DNA of 64,000 bases, taken from the NCBI GenBank assembly GCA_013122435.1, contig WYDT01000002.1:62001-126000 (forward strand), given 5' to 3'. Positions 9,714 through 18,746 of this stretch are shown here, in pieces (positions within the stretch are counted from its first letter, which is position 1; each line of letters opens with the position of its first letter). This DNA is from Chloroflexi bacterium AL-N1 (GTDB lineage: Bacteria; Chloroflexota; Chloroflexia; Chloroflexales; Roseiflexaceae). The position numbers were made by a program, and so were the translations under genes. The notes below the pieces were generated by a model that searched no databases, had not been told where the DNA came from, and was given only the letters and a program-made list of their open reading frames with translations.

Positions 9714-11248
9714 GAGGCATCCCTGCTGATCTGGCCGATAGCGATCTGGCTTTCTCCAGCGGCGACACGCTGGATTTGTTCGGTCAGTTGATCAAGCGGT
9801 CGGTGTGGTAAGTTCATGGTTGCGCGTACCACACTATCCATAACTCGTGTTTGATCAAGCCGAGCGCGGTTGGCCAGTTCATAGAAGATATTATGATGTT
9901 CGGCAGTAGCAGCCAAGGCGTTGAGCATCATCTTGACTTCGCGGACCCCTTCGCCAAGCTCTCTTGCGAGCAGGTCTGCACCGTCGTGATCCACGAGTTG
10001 ATCAATCAGCCAGCGCTCTGGTGGTTCTGGACCAGGGAGTTGGACACGGGAAAGCGCCAGTTGTTCCTCTTCGGTCATGTTGAGGCTACGGAGCCATTTT
10101 GTAACTTCTGCATCTCTTACATCGCCGTCCCATACAATCAGGATTTTGTAACCCCAGTCGGTGCGATAGTTGCTGTAGGCAAACTGGGCCAGGGAGGATT
10201 GTGCACCGCCCTTGACGATTTTCATACGACGGCGGGTGTCGCCATCGACCGTCTGTTGGATAATGGCCTCGGCCACTTCATCTTCACAGAAGACCAGCAG
10301 ATCGGTGGGGGTCATCGCACTGATTTTGGGGAGAATCTCGCGCATTGACACTGCGTCGTCGACATAGTGATCTCTGCCATCGAATTCGATCAAGGTCCGA
10401 AAAGAGCGCGGAAGGGCATCGATAAATTCAGGCGAGCGGGTGGAGAGAATTATCTGGAAACTGCGCGTGTTACATATATTGACCAGATGCCGCGCCAGAC
10501 GATCACAGGTTGTGGGGTGCAGCCCCGCATCGATGTCTTCGATAATAAACAGGGCACTTGTCGGGGCCAGATGGATCTGACGAAACACTTCGATCAGATT
10601 TTCTTCCGCCGACGACATGTTGAAACCACTGTAGCGCTCGGTGGTTTCACACATGGTCAATCTGGTATCGGTTAGATCCTGCCAGTGGGCCGATTGATAG
10701 GGCTTTCCCAGGATGTCTTGCAGTTGTTTGAGTAAGCCCTTCTCTAGCGGGGTTTCGGTGCCCGGAGGATGGTTCCGTATCTGGGCGACCTGCGCGGGTT
10801 GGTGGCGGATGGGGGCCATACGGCTCATACTGATAAAGATGACCGGGCGTTCGGGTCGGTCGGTAGAAGTGGTCCGGTTGGCTCCATCAAAGACCACCGA
10901 CTGGTGATCACCAACGTAGTGCCAGGTCACGGCAAAGTTGTTAAAAGGTGCTTCGTTTGCCACCGTCACAAACTGCTTATCAAAGGCGGTGGCCACATTG
11001 TCGGGCGATGGTGCACCTTTGGCACGAAAGGCTAGTGCACATAGCTCCAGTAGGGTACTCTTGCCAACGCCACTGGCACCGCAGATAGCCGTGATAGGCC
11101 GGTCACAATTGAGGGTCAGCGACCGAATGCCCCGCAGACCGCCGGCACCGCTGATCGTTACGCTTCCGAGCATGTCGTAGCGATGTTTTCGGTTATTCCA
11201 GTCTTTGATTAGGTTTTTTTCTGACTGTGATAAACGTGTTCCTGGCAT
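9710..11248 (-). CDS. OLD-family-like ATPase with Toprim-like C-terminal region, inside the type I locus
   Basis: A 512-residue AAA/ABC-type ATPase. Walker A is GASGVGKST (57-65); an SSAEENL stretch takes the place of the ABC signature; Walker B is LFIIEDID followed by GLHP, and [10 protein letters not shown] resembles the H-loop region. The C-terminal part has [10 protein letters not shown] and IVWDGDVRD, which fit the acidic positions of a Toprim nuclease as in OLD proteins. It sits between hsdS and hsdR, 37 bases from the former and overlapping the latter. R-linked ATPases of this sort occur in other type I loci and are suspected of defence or control roles. The function here is inferred; a purely regulatory ATPase is possible. 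Confidence 0.75.
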   Translation of the reverse strand: MPGTRLSQSEKNLIKDWNNRKHRYDMLGSVTISGAGGLRGIRSLTLNCDRPITAICGASGVGKSTLLELCALAFRAKGAPSPDNVATAFDKQFVTVANEAPFNNFAVTWHYVGDHQSVVFDGANRTTSTDRPERPVIFISMSRMAPIRHQPAQVAQIRNHPPGTETPLEKGLLKQLQDILGKPYQSAHWQDLTDTRLTMCETTERYSGFNMSSAEENLIEVFRQIHLAPTSALFIIEDIDAGLHPTTCDRLARHLVNICNTRSFQIILSTRSPEFIDALPRSFRTLIEFDGRDHYVDDAVSMREILPKISAMTPTDLLVFCEDEVAEAIIQQTVDGDTRRRMKIVKGGAQSSLAQFAYSNYRTDWGYKILIVWDGDVRDAEVTKWLRSLNMTEEEQLALSRVQLPGPEPPERWLIDQLVDHDGADLLARELGEGVREVKMMLNALAATAEHHNIFYELANRARLDQTRVMDSVVRATMNLPHRPLDQLTEQIQRVAAGESQIAIGQISRDAS

Positions 11249-11285
11249 AGTGTTACTCGCCGATTATCTCTTCTACATGATACTG

Positions 11286-12623
11286 TTAACTGACCGTTTC
11301 AATCCAATGCTCTGCATCGCGTACACGTATCTCGCCGGACAACAACTTTGGAAGCAGTGAGTCGCGTAGTGTGGCAAGGGTGAGAGAATGCTCAAGATTA
11401 TTGACAATGTTATTCAAGAGAGGATTGATCTGCTGAACAAATTGACCGATTATTTCATCAGATGGCACAATAATGGGTATTGATCGAAAATTCGACTTAC
11501 TGATTTCCAAAAATGTTGTACCATTCGCAACCGACTTAATTGTATCCATATTTTCTTGTGACCAGAGCAGAATATATGAATTTGGCAATTTATTTTCACA
11601 AACCAAGGCGATAAAACCCTGATTGATAGCGGTTGGTACTTGAGCAATAGCTAGATAGCCTATAGGTGCACGCGATGACAGGAGAACCGTTCCCTCGGGT
11701 AATAAACCAGAGCTAATTTGAGATAAACCCAAAGATGTAATGTGCCGATCTGTATCTAACAGAAATGGGCTCGAAATCTTGGCAAGGTCTTTGGGGGTTG
11801 CCCAGCATATGGTCCCTTTATCCCAGTAAGCTGACTCTTTTGTGCTGGGTGTACCGCCACCTACAATGTGTACCTGTTTTTCAATAGGTGTTATTTCCCA
11901 CCCCCGTGGTACTTCGCGGCCATCGACGGTCTCAAAGCTATCGGGGAAGAGTGCGGCGGTGGCGTCGTCCATGCCAACGGGCTGGCGGCCTGCGGCTTTG
12001 GCACGCACCGGGTCAAAGTCCACAAACCAGCTTTTGAAGATTGCCCTCGCTAACTCTTCGAGTGTGGCGTTCATCCTGCGGTTTAGCTCGATCTTGTCGT
12101 CAAGCGAACCGAGGACGTGAGCGATGGCGCGCTGTTCGTGGAGGGGTGGGAGTGTAAGAGGTATTCTTTTAATTATTGACTGGTTGAGAGATGCCATCGT
12201 CGTCCCATTACTTTGCTGATGCATCCATTCTCTGTGAGTTTTTGTAAGGAGCTGATATAGAACAAATTGAGAATTGCAGGTAATTGGTAATCTAACACGA
12301 ATTCCGTCAGAACCTAAAAACCATCCTTCTTGATCCATTGTAACTCTGGCACATCTCTCTACTGCTCCTTTACGTCCAAAAACTATATCTCCTTCTTTTA
12401 GAATATATTCGGGTAGACGATTCGTCACTTCTTTCGACACCCTAGGAGTTGTCGAACTAATCTCAATTCTACCAAAGCCTATTTCACCAACAGATATCAG
12501 AGGGACTCCATCTGTACTATATTCAGAAGCTTTGAGAACTGTTCCAAAGGGTCCTGTTTTGATTTCTCCGCCATAATACCTTAAGACTTCATCAATTGTT
12601 ACGCATTTCCAATCACTCACCAT
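11286..12623 (-). CDS. hsdS: type I restriction-modification specificity subunit
   Basis: About 445 residues with the usual two target-recognition domains separated by a conserved helical spacer ([20 protein letters not shown], then [18 protein letters not shown]). The second conserved region near the C-terminus ([16 protein letters not shown]) is complete. The subunit selects the bipartite DNA target for the methylase and nuclease. The ATG at 12623 overlaps the end of hsdM by 11 bases (ATGGTGAGTGA); a longer upstream start would run 57 bases into hsdM and is less likely. The TRD parts are noticeably richer in A+T than the flanking genes, as is common for exchanged specificity domains. Confidence 0.93.
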   Translation of the reverse strand: MVSDWKCVTIDEVLRYYGGEIKTGPFGTVLKASEYSTDGVPLISVGEIGFGRIEISSTTPRVSKEVTNRLPEYILKEGDIVFGRKGAVERCARVTMDQEGWFLGSDGIRVRLPITCNSQFVLYQLLTKTHREWMHQQSNGTTMASLNQSIIKRIPLTLPPLHEQRAIAHVLGSLDDKIELNRRMNATLEELARAIFKSWFVDFDPVRAKAAGRQPVGMDDATAALFPDSFETVDGREVPRGWEITPIEKQVHIVGGGTPSTKESAYWDKGTICWATPKDLAKISSPFLLDTDRHITSLGLSQISSGLLPEGTVLLSSRAPIGYLAIAQVPTAINQGFIALVCENKLPNSYILLWSQENMDTIKSVANGTTFLEISKSNFRSIPIIVPSDEIIGQFVQQINPLLNNIVNNLEHSLTLATLRDSLLPKLLSGEIRVRDAEHWIETVS

Positions 12624-14274
12624 ACCGCACCTTCTCCAGACTCTCACGAATAACATGTTTGAGGCGGTCGCTTTCGGCAAACTGGTATTCGAGTTCTTTA
12701 TTTAGCCGTTGAAACTTTTCGTCAAAAGGCTCAGTATCTTCCTCCGTTGGTGCAGCGCCAACATAACGCCCTGGTGTCAGAACATAGCCATGGCTCTTGA
12801 TTTCGTCTAGACTGGCGGCCTTGCAGAAGCCCGGCACATCAGTGTACTCGCCTGCATCGCGGTCGCCGCGCCAGGCATGGTAGGTGTTCGCAATGAGTTG
12901 AATGTCCTCTTCCGTTAATTCACGATGCACCCGGTCGGTCATGCGGCCCAGCTTGCGGGCGTCGATAAACAGTGTCTGGCCCCGGCGATCCTGAAAACGA
13001 CCATTGTGCTTGTTGCGTGCGAGAAACCAGAGACAGACCGGGATTTGAGTCGAGTAGAAGAGTTGACCCGGCAGCGCAACCATACAATCGACCAGATCGT
13101 GCTCGATAATGCTCTGACGGATCGCTCCTTCGCTGGAGGTATTACTTGACATGCTGCCGTTTGCCAGGACAAATCCGGCCAGACCATTTGGCGTGAGGTG
13201 GTGGATAAAGTGCTGCACCCAGGCAAAGTTAGCGTTGCCGGTTGGTGGCACACCATAGACCCAGCGCTTGTCTTTGCGGAGGCGCTCACCGCCCCAGTCA
13301 CTGTCGTTGAACGGCGGATTGGCGATCACATAATTGGCCTTGAGGTCTTTGTGCTGGTCATTATCGAAACTGCTGGCCTCTTCTGCACCAAGGTCATTCT
13401 CAATACGGCGAATGGCCAGATTCATTTTCGCCAGTCGGCGGGTCGTGCGATTTGACTCCTGACCATAGACATAGATATCGTCAATACGCCCACCACGGGC
13501 CTCGATAAATTTCTCACTCTGCACAAACATACCGCCGGAGCCACAACAAGGATCAAAGATACGACCTTCATAGGGAGCCAGCATTTCCACCAGCAATCGT
13601 ACTATGCATTGGGGCGTGTAGAACTGGCCACCCTTTTTGCCTTCGGCGCTGGCAAACTGCGAAAGAAAATATTCATACACTCGGCCCAGAACGTCTCGGG
13701 AACGATTCTCGCTATCGCCCAGCTGAATGTTAGTAACCAGATCGATCAATTCGCCAAGACGCGCTGGGGTGTTGCCAAAGTTACGGGGGAGCGCATTCTT
13801 GAGCTTCGGATTGTCCCGTTCGATGGCATCCATGGCCTCATCGATTTTTGAGCCAATCCCAGTACTCTTGGCATTATCCCGGATATAACTCCAGCGGGCT
13901 GCTTTGGGGACCCAAAAGATATTCTCTGCCAGATACTCATCAGGGCTTTCTGGTCTTGCGCCAAGGTGCTGTTCTGCAAGCAGTTCCGTATGTTTCTCTT
14001 CGAAGGCATCCGAGATATACTTCAGAAAGATGAGGCCTAGCACAACATGCTTGTATTCGGCGGCGTCCATGTTGCTACGAAGCTTGTCAGCCGCAGCCCA
14101 TAGCTGTGCTTCAAAGCCTAGTTTTGCACCGTTGCGCTCTTTGGCTTTGCGCGATCCTTTACGTTTGCGCTTGGGTTTGTCTTCTGAAGTTTCGACTTCC
14201 ATCGATAGCTCTAACTGCTCTCCGACAGGTTCGGAGGCATCTTCGGCCCTGTCTGTGTGATCAGGCTCTGACAT
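12613..14274 (-). CDS. hsdM: type I DNA adenine methyltransferase subunit
   Basis: About 553 residues. The N-terminal helical HsdM_N region ([13 protein letters not shown]) is followed by the SAM-binding motif [11 protein letters not shown] and the catalytic motif NPPF, typical of N6-adenine methylases. It protects host DNA at the HsdS-defined site and forms the core of the restriction complex. The chosen ATG (MSEPDHTD) gives an acidic, low-complexity N-terminus with a Lys/Arg-rich stretch ([15 protein letters not shown]) before the fold; a start 20 codons upstream is possible but less natural. It is the first gene of the four-gene operon. Confidence 0.95.
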   Translation of the reverse strand: MSEPDHTDRAEDASEPVGEQLELSMEVETSEDKPKRKRKGSRKAKERNGAKLGFEAQLWAAADKLRSNMDAAEYKHVVLGLIFLKYISDAFEEKHTELLAEQHLGARPESPDEYLAENIFWVPKAARWSYIRDNAKSTGIGSKIDEAMDAIERDNPKLKNALPRNFGNTPARLGELIDLVTNIQLGDSENRSRDVLGRVYEYFLSQFASAEGKKGGQFYTPQCIVRLLVEMLAPYEGRIFDPCCGSGGMFVQSEKFIEARGGRIDDIYVYGQESNRTTRRLAKMNLAIRRIENDLGAEEASSFDNDQHKDLKANYVIANPPFNDSDWGGERLRKDKRWVYGVPPTGNANFAWVQHFIHHLTPNGLAGFVLANGSMSSNTSSEGAIRQSIIEHDLVDCMVALPGQLFYSTQIPVCLWFLARNKHNGRFQDRRGQTLFIDARKLGRMTDRVHRELTEEDIQLIANTYHAWRGDRDAGEYTDVPGFCKAASLDEIKSHGYVLTPGRYVGAAPTEEDTEPFDEKFQRLNKELEYQFAESDRLKHVIRESLEKVRYGE

Positions 14275-14521
14275 ATCTGGTATTCTTTGTATAGGTGTGT
14301 AAAGGCTTCCCAAGGTACTACGCCAGTATAGCATAAGTGATGATAGAGAGGCAAAGGAGATAGAGGGTCTAGGGAGCAGAGGCTAGAGACTAGTTGTTGG
14401 AAATCGTGGCAGATTCATAGGTTACGTTATAAAGCAAAGGATCGTGCAAACACCAACAATGGGACATTTCCTGGAGGCATGAGGCACAGTAATTTCTTCT
14501 GCGGCAGGCTTTTCTTGCGGG

Positions 14522-14794
14522 TTCCCAGGGCGCAGCGCCTGGGCCAGGGGTTGTGTGTTGCGAGCAAGACGGCGGCTCCAAGCCGCCGCTACGGGATGGG
14601 GCAACGATTACCTGCTGCTGTTACGGTTTCAACATGGATCGGCGGTTCCAAACCGCCGCTCCATTGTGGTTGAGACCTAACATTCAACTATCTAATTGTT
14701 CTGTGGCTCTGCTATTCTATGTTAAATCTAAAACGGCGGTTCCAAACTACGGTTTGTTTTCAACACGAAATGGCGTTTACAAACCGCCACTACG
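14522..14794. repeat. cluster of GCGG...CCGC palindromic repeat elements
   Basis: In the spacer after hsdM there are several short imperfect palindromes of one family: GGCGGCTCCAAGCCGCC (14571), GGCGGTTCCAAACCGCC (14641), a degenerate copy GGCGGTTCCAAACTACGG (about 14735) and GGCGTTTACAAACCGCC (about 14772). A separate perfect hairpin CCCAGGGC-GCAGC-GCCTGGG lies at about 14524. A related sequence recurs at 17413-17558. Such REP-like elements are mobilised or spread in intergenic DNA of many Chloroflexota and cyanobacteria. Confidence 0.7.
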
Positions 14795-14821
14795 ATATTA
14801 TGCAGAAAGTGAGATACAGCT

Positions 14822-15676
14822 ATGACTAAACCGACTATTGGTGTGCTCCATCCTGGTGCAATGGGTATTTCAGTCGCGGCAACAGCACAAAAAAGCGGAT
14901 ATGCCGTCTACTGGTCTTCCGCAGGACGTAGCCCTGAGACGTGTGAACGTGCTAAGCAGTTTGCCCTTCAGGATGCTAAAACGCTGGAGCAACTCTGTAC
15001 GACATGCGATGTCATTGTGAGTGTCTGTCCGCCGCACGCTGCTGAGGTAGTTGCACATGAGGTAATTGACTGCTCGTTTAAGGGCCTGTATATCGATGCA
15101 AATGCTATCTCGCCCCAGCGGACGGTACGTATCGGTGAGGCGATTGATGGGGCGGGGGCAACGTTCGTTGATGGCGGTATCATTGGCGGCCCTGCGTGGG
15201 AGCCCAACACAACCTGGTTGTATCTCTCCGGAAAACGGGCGTCTATGGCTGCAACTTGCTTTGCTGCAGGCCCACTTGAGACACAGGTGATCGGTGAGGA
15301 GATCGGGAAGGCATCGGCCATCAAAATGTGTTATGCTGCATACACAAAGGGAACTACAGCCTTGCTGAGTGCTATCTTGGCGGCTGCGGAACAGTTAGAT
15401 GTTCGCGAAGCCCTGTATGAGCAATGGTCGCGTGATCTCGCCGATCTGCCAGAACAAGCCAATCGACGAACACAACGTGTGACCGCGAAGGCATGGCGTT
15501 TTGCAGGTGAGATGGAAGAAATTGCGGCAACATTTCGTGCGGTTGGTATTCCTGGCGAATTTCACGAGGGAGCTGCAGCGATCTATCAGCGGATGGCGCA
15601 TTTCAAAGGTGCGTCAGAAATGCCCTCACTTGACGATGTGTTAGCGGCGTTAGTCTACAAAATCAGTATTCCTTGA
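14822..15676 (+). CDS. NAD(P)-dependent 6PGDH-like oxidoreductase with DUF1932 domain
   Basis: A 284-residue protein. The N-terminus is a Rossmann domain of the 6-phosphogluconate/beta-hydroxyacid dehydrogenase type (TIGVLHPGAMGISVA), with VDGGIIGGPAWE near residue 115 as substrate motif. The second half contains GKASAIKMCYAAYTKG and an all-helical DUF1932 domain. It presumably oxidises or reduces a small hydroxyacid-like substrate; the real substrate is unknown. It stands alone, 145 bases downstream of the palindrome cluster's midpoint and ahead of the halocin-like gene, which has its own promoter. Confidence 0.85.
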   Translation: MTKPTIGVLHPGAMGISVAATAQKSGYAVYWSSAGRSPETCERAKQFALQDAKTLEQLCTTCDVIVSVCPPHAAEVVAHEVIDCSFKGLYIDANAISPQRTVRIGEAIDGAGATFVDGGIIGGPAWEPNTTWLYLSGKRASMAATCFAAGPLETQVIGEEIGKASAIKMCYAAYTKGTTALLSAILAAAEQLDVREALYEQWSRDLADLPEQANRRTQRVTAKAWRFAGEMEEIAATFRAVGIPGEFHEGAAAIYQRMAHFKGASEMPSLDDVLAALVYKISIP

Positions 15677-15705
15677 AAATAATTTTACTTGCTGAATTTA
15701 CAACC

Positions 15706-15734
15706 TTGACATCCTAACCACAGTATGATATATT
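15706..15734 (+). promoter_or_regulatory. strong sigma-70-type promoter for the Cys-rich secreted protein gene
   Basis: A consensus -35 TTGACA (15706-15711) and -10 TATATT (15729-15734) are separated by exactly 17 bases. Transcription should start near 15741, just before the decamer-repeat hairpin, so the hairpin would form the very 5' end of the mRNA. Confidence 0.8.
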
Positions 15735-15746
15735 CTTTGTTAAGAG

Positions 15747-15819
15747 AAGAGCTTTCACACCATTTCACACCATTTCACACCATTTCACACCATTTCACAC
15801 CATTTCACAGAAAGCTCTT
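15747..15819 (+). repeat. stem-loop with decamer tandem repeats in its loop (mRNA leader)
   Basis: Two perfect 10-base arms, AAGAGCTTTC (15747-15756) and GAAAGCTCTT (15810-15819), enclose a 53-base loop made almost wholly of the 10-base unit CATTTCACAC (four exact copies from 15761, with diverged copies at each end). It lies between the promoter at 15706 and the gene at 15885. It may stabilise the mRNA 5' end or bind a regulator. A unit length of ten bases with one face repeated also fits a protein-binding array on DNA. Confidence 0.85.
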
Positions 15820-15884
15820 GTGTATTAATGTTGTATCAACACTAACTGTTTGTTGATACCTTATGTAAGCAAGGAGTAGTCATC

Positions 15885-17006
15885 ATGAGGCGTTATTTGC
15901 TGTTCGATTCTGGTTGTGCATTATGTACAAGTTTAGCACGTGATGTGAGTCGTATTAGTGATGGATGGTTGACACCTCGAAGCCTTCATGATCCAGAAAT
16001 TCAACAGCTACTATCACGTTCACAAAAAGACTGGAAGTGGGAACCAATTTTACTCGAAGTTAATGATGAAAACGTTAGAGTTTATACAGGACTTGCTCTA
16101 AGGGCCAAACTGACAACGGGACTCGGCCCCCAACGGGCTTGGAGAATTGCACACATAGTCGCAGAATCCTTTATGTCAATGAATGTGTCTCATCGACGCA
16201 ACTTTCTGCGTAGAAGTGTGGCAGCAGTGGCCGGCACTTTATTTGGAGCAGGTGTTCTGTCGACAACGAGTGCAGAATCTATAAATTCTACCAATGTAAA
16301 TTTGTCTCCTAAGTTTCAACGTATCAGCGGAGATGAGGCACAAATCTTACTTAAGCGTGCATTTTCAACGCCTCAATTTAGTGATTTCCAGCAATATTTA
16401 GATAAGCAGTTTGCAGGTAGGTATATACCACAAGAGGAGGGCGCGCTCGTTCATACTGGTTTTATTAAATCAGGACAGTCTTTAGCGCATGTAAGTATTC
16501 CGATCAGTGGTGGAACCGAACTGAGTTTTTGGAGTATATTGTTCGATATCGAGAATGGTAGTGTATTAGCAACTACTGATGCATTAATATCTTACGATCA
16601 AAACGCTAATATAGCTGTTTTGATGCGTAGTAATGATAGATTAGTTGTTGATGCTACAATGAATGCAACAACAGGTGCTTTCGTTAGTGGTGTTGGCTAC
16701 AAACCTGATGGAACATCAGTTAATCTTACAAATGATACTTGGTTGAATTCCTCAGTCTTGCCTGACGTCGTAGTAGATTTTCGATGCTGTGTAAATAATT
16801 GTCTTGCTGCACAGGGTATTAACCAGTTGATAATTGCATTAACTATAGGTTTTTGTTCTATAGCATGTTTGGTTCCTGGCATTAATATAGCCACCTGTGC
16901 GGCTTGTTTGGCTGCGGCTAGCATTGGTCTTCCATTAGAGCTACTTTTGCTTTGTATAAATGGTTGTAGTAGTGGTGACGTCTTTGGTGGTTGTACTGGT
17001 GGGTAA
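15885..17006 (+). CDS. DCC-like domain plus Tat-exported protein with ten-cysteine, halocin-C8-like C-terminus
   Basis: A 373-residue protein in three parts. Residues 1-95 resemble the DCC thiol-disulfide family (DUF393) with CALC (Cys11, Cys14). Residues 104-130 look like an internal Tat signal: RRNFLRR, a hydrophobic stretch and a small-residue site near STTSA. Residues 131-300 are soluble and of unknown function. Residues 301-370 hold ten cysteines (301, 302, 306, 324, 328, 338, 341, 357, 361, 370) in small, hydrophobic, Gly/Ala-rich sequence, similar in style to halocin C8 peptides. The start ATG follows AAGGAG. A plausible reading is a secreted antimicrobial precursor whose tail is released; the middle domain may act as immunity, as reported for halocin C8 precursors. 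An alternative start at Met97/99 would make a separate exported protein, but no binding site is seen there. Confidence 0.6.
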   Translation: MRRYLLFDSGCALCTSLARDVSRISDGWLTPRSLHDPEIQQLLSRSQKDWKWEPILLEVNDENVRVYTGLALRAKLTTGLGPQRAWRIAHIVAESFMSMNVSHRRNFLRRSVAAVAGTLFGAGVLSTTSAESINSTNVNLSPKFQRISGDEAQILLKRAFSTPQFSDFQQYLDKQFAGRYIPQEEGALVHTGFIKSGQSLAHVSIPISGGTELSFWSILFDIENGSVLATTDALISYDQNANIAVLMRSNDRLVVDATMNATTGAFVSGVGYKPDGTSVNLTNDTWLNSSVLPDVVVDFRCCVNNCLAAQGINQLIIALTIGFCSIACLVPGINIATCAACLAAASIGLPLELLLLCINGCSSGDVFGGCTGG

Positions 17007-17122
17007 CATATCCTAAATCTATAGTATACCTATATCAAAGTTTTGCGTGATATAGGTATACTATAATTATTATAAGTAAATATCAAATATTACATTAACT
17101 GAATATAAAAGGAGTAACATCG

Positions 17123-17389
17123 ATGTCAGAAACGTTTCCAAAACGATTGTTGGTTTCACTGTGTGGGCTACAACTTATAGCCATTACCCTGATGTCCGTT
17201 TTTCCTGCTCAGGCTCTGACCTTGCTTTTGACCGCGATGGGGCTTGGGGTGGTGTCGATCATCTTTGTCTTACATTCACGTAAGAATGAAGCTGGAACGA
17301 AATCTCCAGTTGTGTCACTGATTGTCTTATCGGTGCTTGTGCTTGCAGCAATCGGGGTGTATGTCTTCTTTATACCCGGATCTGTTTGA
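17123..17389 (+). CDS. small membrane protein, possible immunity factor
   Basis: An 88-residue protein with three predicted membrane segments (about 9-27, 30-47 and 63-83) and a short basic loop (HSRKNEAGTK) between the last two. The ATG follows AAAGGAG at 9 bases, so it is well supported despite its size. It lies 116 bases after the Cys-rich protein gene in the same direction, separated by A+T-rich DNA with a partly symmetric TATAGGTATACTAT stretch. Position and size fit an immunity or accessory protein for a secreted peptide; this is inference, as no family is recognised. Confidence 0.6.
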   Translation: MSETFPKRLLVSLCGLQLIAITLMSVFPAQALTLLLTAMGLGVVSIIFVLHSRKNEAGTKSPVVSLIVLSVLVLAAIGVYVFFIPGSV

Positions 17390-17412
17390 GAAGTAGGCTG
17401 AGTGTTCTTTGG

Positions 17413-17558
17413 GTGCGGTTACAAACCGCCCCTCAATTACCACCACTGTAGCAGCGGCTTATAGCCGCTACCCTCGTATATGACCGCGTTTGGTTAAGAA
17501 AACTCTCTTCTTTTGGCGGAGTGCGGTTACAAACCGCCCCTCAATTACCACCACTGTA
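17413..17558. repeat. 38-base direct repeat of the GCGGTTACAAACCGC family
   Basis: An identical 38-base stretch occurs at 17413-17450 and 17521-17558, beginning GTGCGGTTACAAACCGCCCC. Each copy is followed by a second, different palindrome (GCGGCTTATAGCCGC after the first; a diverged GGCGGCTTGCACCCGC after the second). The elements belong to the same repeat family as those at 14522-14794. Confidence 0.85.
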
Positions 17559-17769
17559 GGGGCGGCTTGCACCCGCAGCACCTCTTCGATCATCTCCCTC
17601 AATCGTTATCAACTACTCACGCGAGGTTGATGATCTACATCGCATAAATATAACGCAGTGCGTTATTATGAAATCAAGAGAACACAATAATATCCTTTAT
17701 ACAGTTTGATAGTAGCTCACTTGAAGGAACCGCATTAATGGCTCTATTGCCTATTATTAAGGATTACAT

Positions 17770-18732
17770 ATGAACTTTGTCTATGGCCCAATCCCATCGC
17801 GGCAACTAGGCCAGTCGTTTGGAATCGACCTTGTTCCGTTTAAGACATGCAACTGGAATTGTGTCTATTGTCAGTTAGGGCGGTCTGTTCCACTGACGAA
17901 CCAACGTCAAGCCTATGTTCCCCGTGAGGATGTGCTTGCAGAGATACAACATGTCTTAGATACGTCTGCATCTGGTGAGATAGACTGGATAACTTTTGCA
18001 GGTTCGGGTGAGCCGACACTACATAGCGATATTGGATGGCTCATTCGTCAGGTAAAAATGCTTACCAATTGCCCGGTGGCTGTTATTACCAATGGTTCGT
18101 TGTTACATCTCTCTGAGGTGCGCCGTGACCTGGCTGCAGCAGATGCCGTTATGCCGACGCTGAATGCAGGCAACGAGGCCATGTATCGCAGGATCTGCCG
18201 ACCATGGGCTATTCTGACGTTTGATCGTTTGCGAGAGGGGCTTATCGCCTTTCGCCGCAAATACGATGGTCTGTTGTGGGTTGAAGTAGTATTGATCAAA
18301 GGCTTAAATGACTCAACTGAAGAACTTCAATCTCTTGCCACAGTATTACAACAGATTAAGCCAGATCAGATTCATATCAATCTCCCACTGCGTCCACCAT
18401 CCGAAGCGTGGGTACAGCCACCGAACAAAGACGCCTTACAGCAAGCTATAGCTATTTTAGGGGATGTTGCACACGTCATTCCTCCGACTACCGAGAGTCT
18501 TCATCTTGTTGACAAAACAAGTGTTGTTAAAACTATTATCGATGTCATTAAACGCCATCCCATGTGTGAAGACGAACTCATCTATTCGTTAGGACAATGC
18601 TCACTTGAGCAGATCGAACAAACCTTAGAGGCACTGGCTGAGAGTGGACAGGCTCAAGTTGTGAATCGTGATGGAAGCCGGTTCTGGAGTGCATCTGCTG
18701 CCCATTATCCAGAACACACGAATTACGTATAA
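17770..18732 (+). CDS. radical SAM protein of the TYW1-like/COG0731 type
   Basis: A 320-residue radical SAM enzyme. The 4Fe-4S cluster motif is CNWNCVYC, preceded by YGPIPSRQLGQSFGIDL, which is characteristic of a widespread family annotated as wyosine-synthetase-like Fe-S oxidoreductases. The glycine-rich SAM contact is TFAGSGEPTLH. The last 80 residues look like a winged-helix extension (DELIYSLGQCSLEQIEQTLEAL). The reaction is not known for most members. It starts close before the thioredoxin-VKOR gene (14 bases between them), so they are probably co-transcribed. It is not a typical RiPP-modifying SPASM enzyme. Confidence 0.85.
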   Translation: MNFVYGPIPSRQLGQSFGIDLVPFKTCNWNCVYCQLGRSVPLTNQRQAYVPREDVLAEIQHVLDTSASGEIDWITFAGSGEPTLHSDIGWLIRQVKMLTNCPVAVITNGSLLHLSEVRRDLAAADAVMPTLNAGNEAMYRRICRPWAILTFDRLREGLIAFRRKYDGLLWVEVVLIKGLNDSTEELQSLATVLQQIKPDQIHINLPLRPPSEAWVQPPNKDALQQAIAILGDVAHVIPPTTESLHLVDKTSVVKTIIDVIKRHPMCEDELIYSLGQCSLEQIEQTLEALAESGQAQVVNRDGSRFWSASAAHYPEHTNYV

Positions 18733-18746
18733 AGGTAGATAGTTCC

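Noticed and set aside
12939..13301. Frames antisense to or shifted within hsdM
   Set aside because: hsdM is intact with all motifs; these are shadows.
15747..15819. Decamer repeats as a CRISPR array
   Set aside because: Units are only ten bases, contiguous and without spacers.
17770..18732. Radical SAM gene as a peptide-modifying (RiPP) enzyme for the Cys-rich protein
   Set aside because: It has the N-terminus and layout of the common TYW1-like/COG0731 family, with no SPASM cysteines or peptide-recognition domain.
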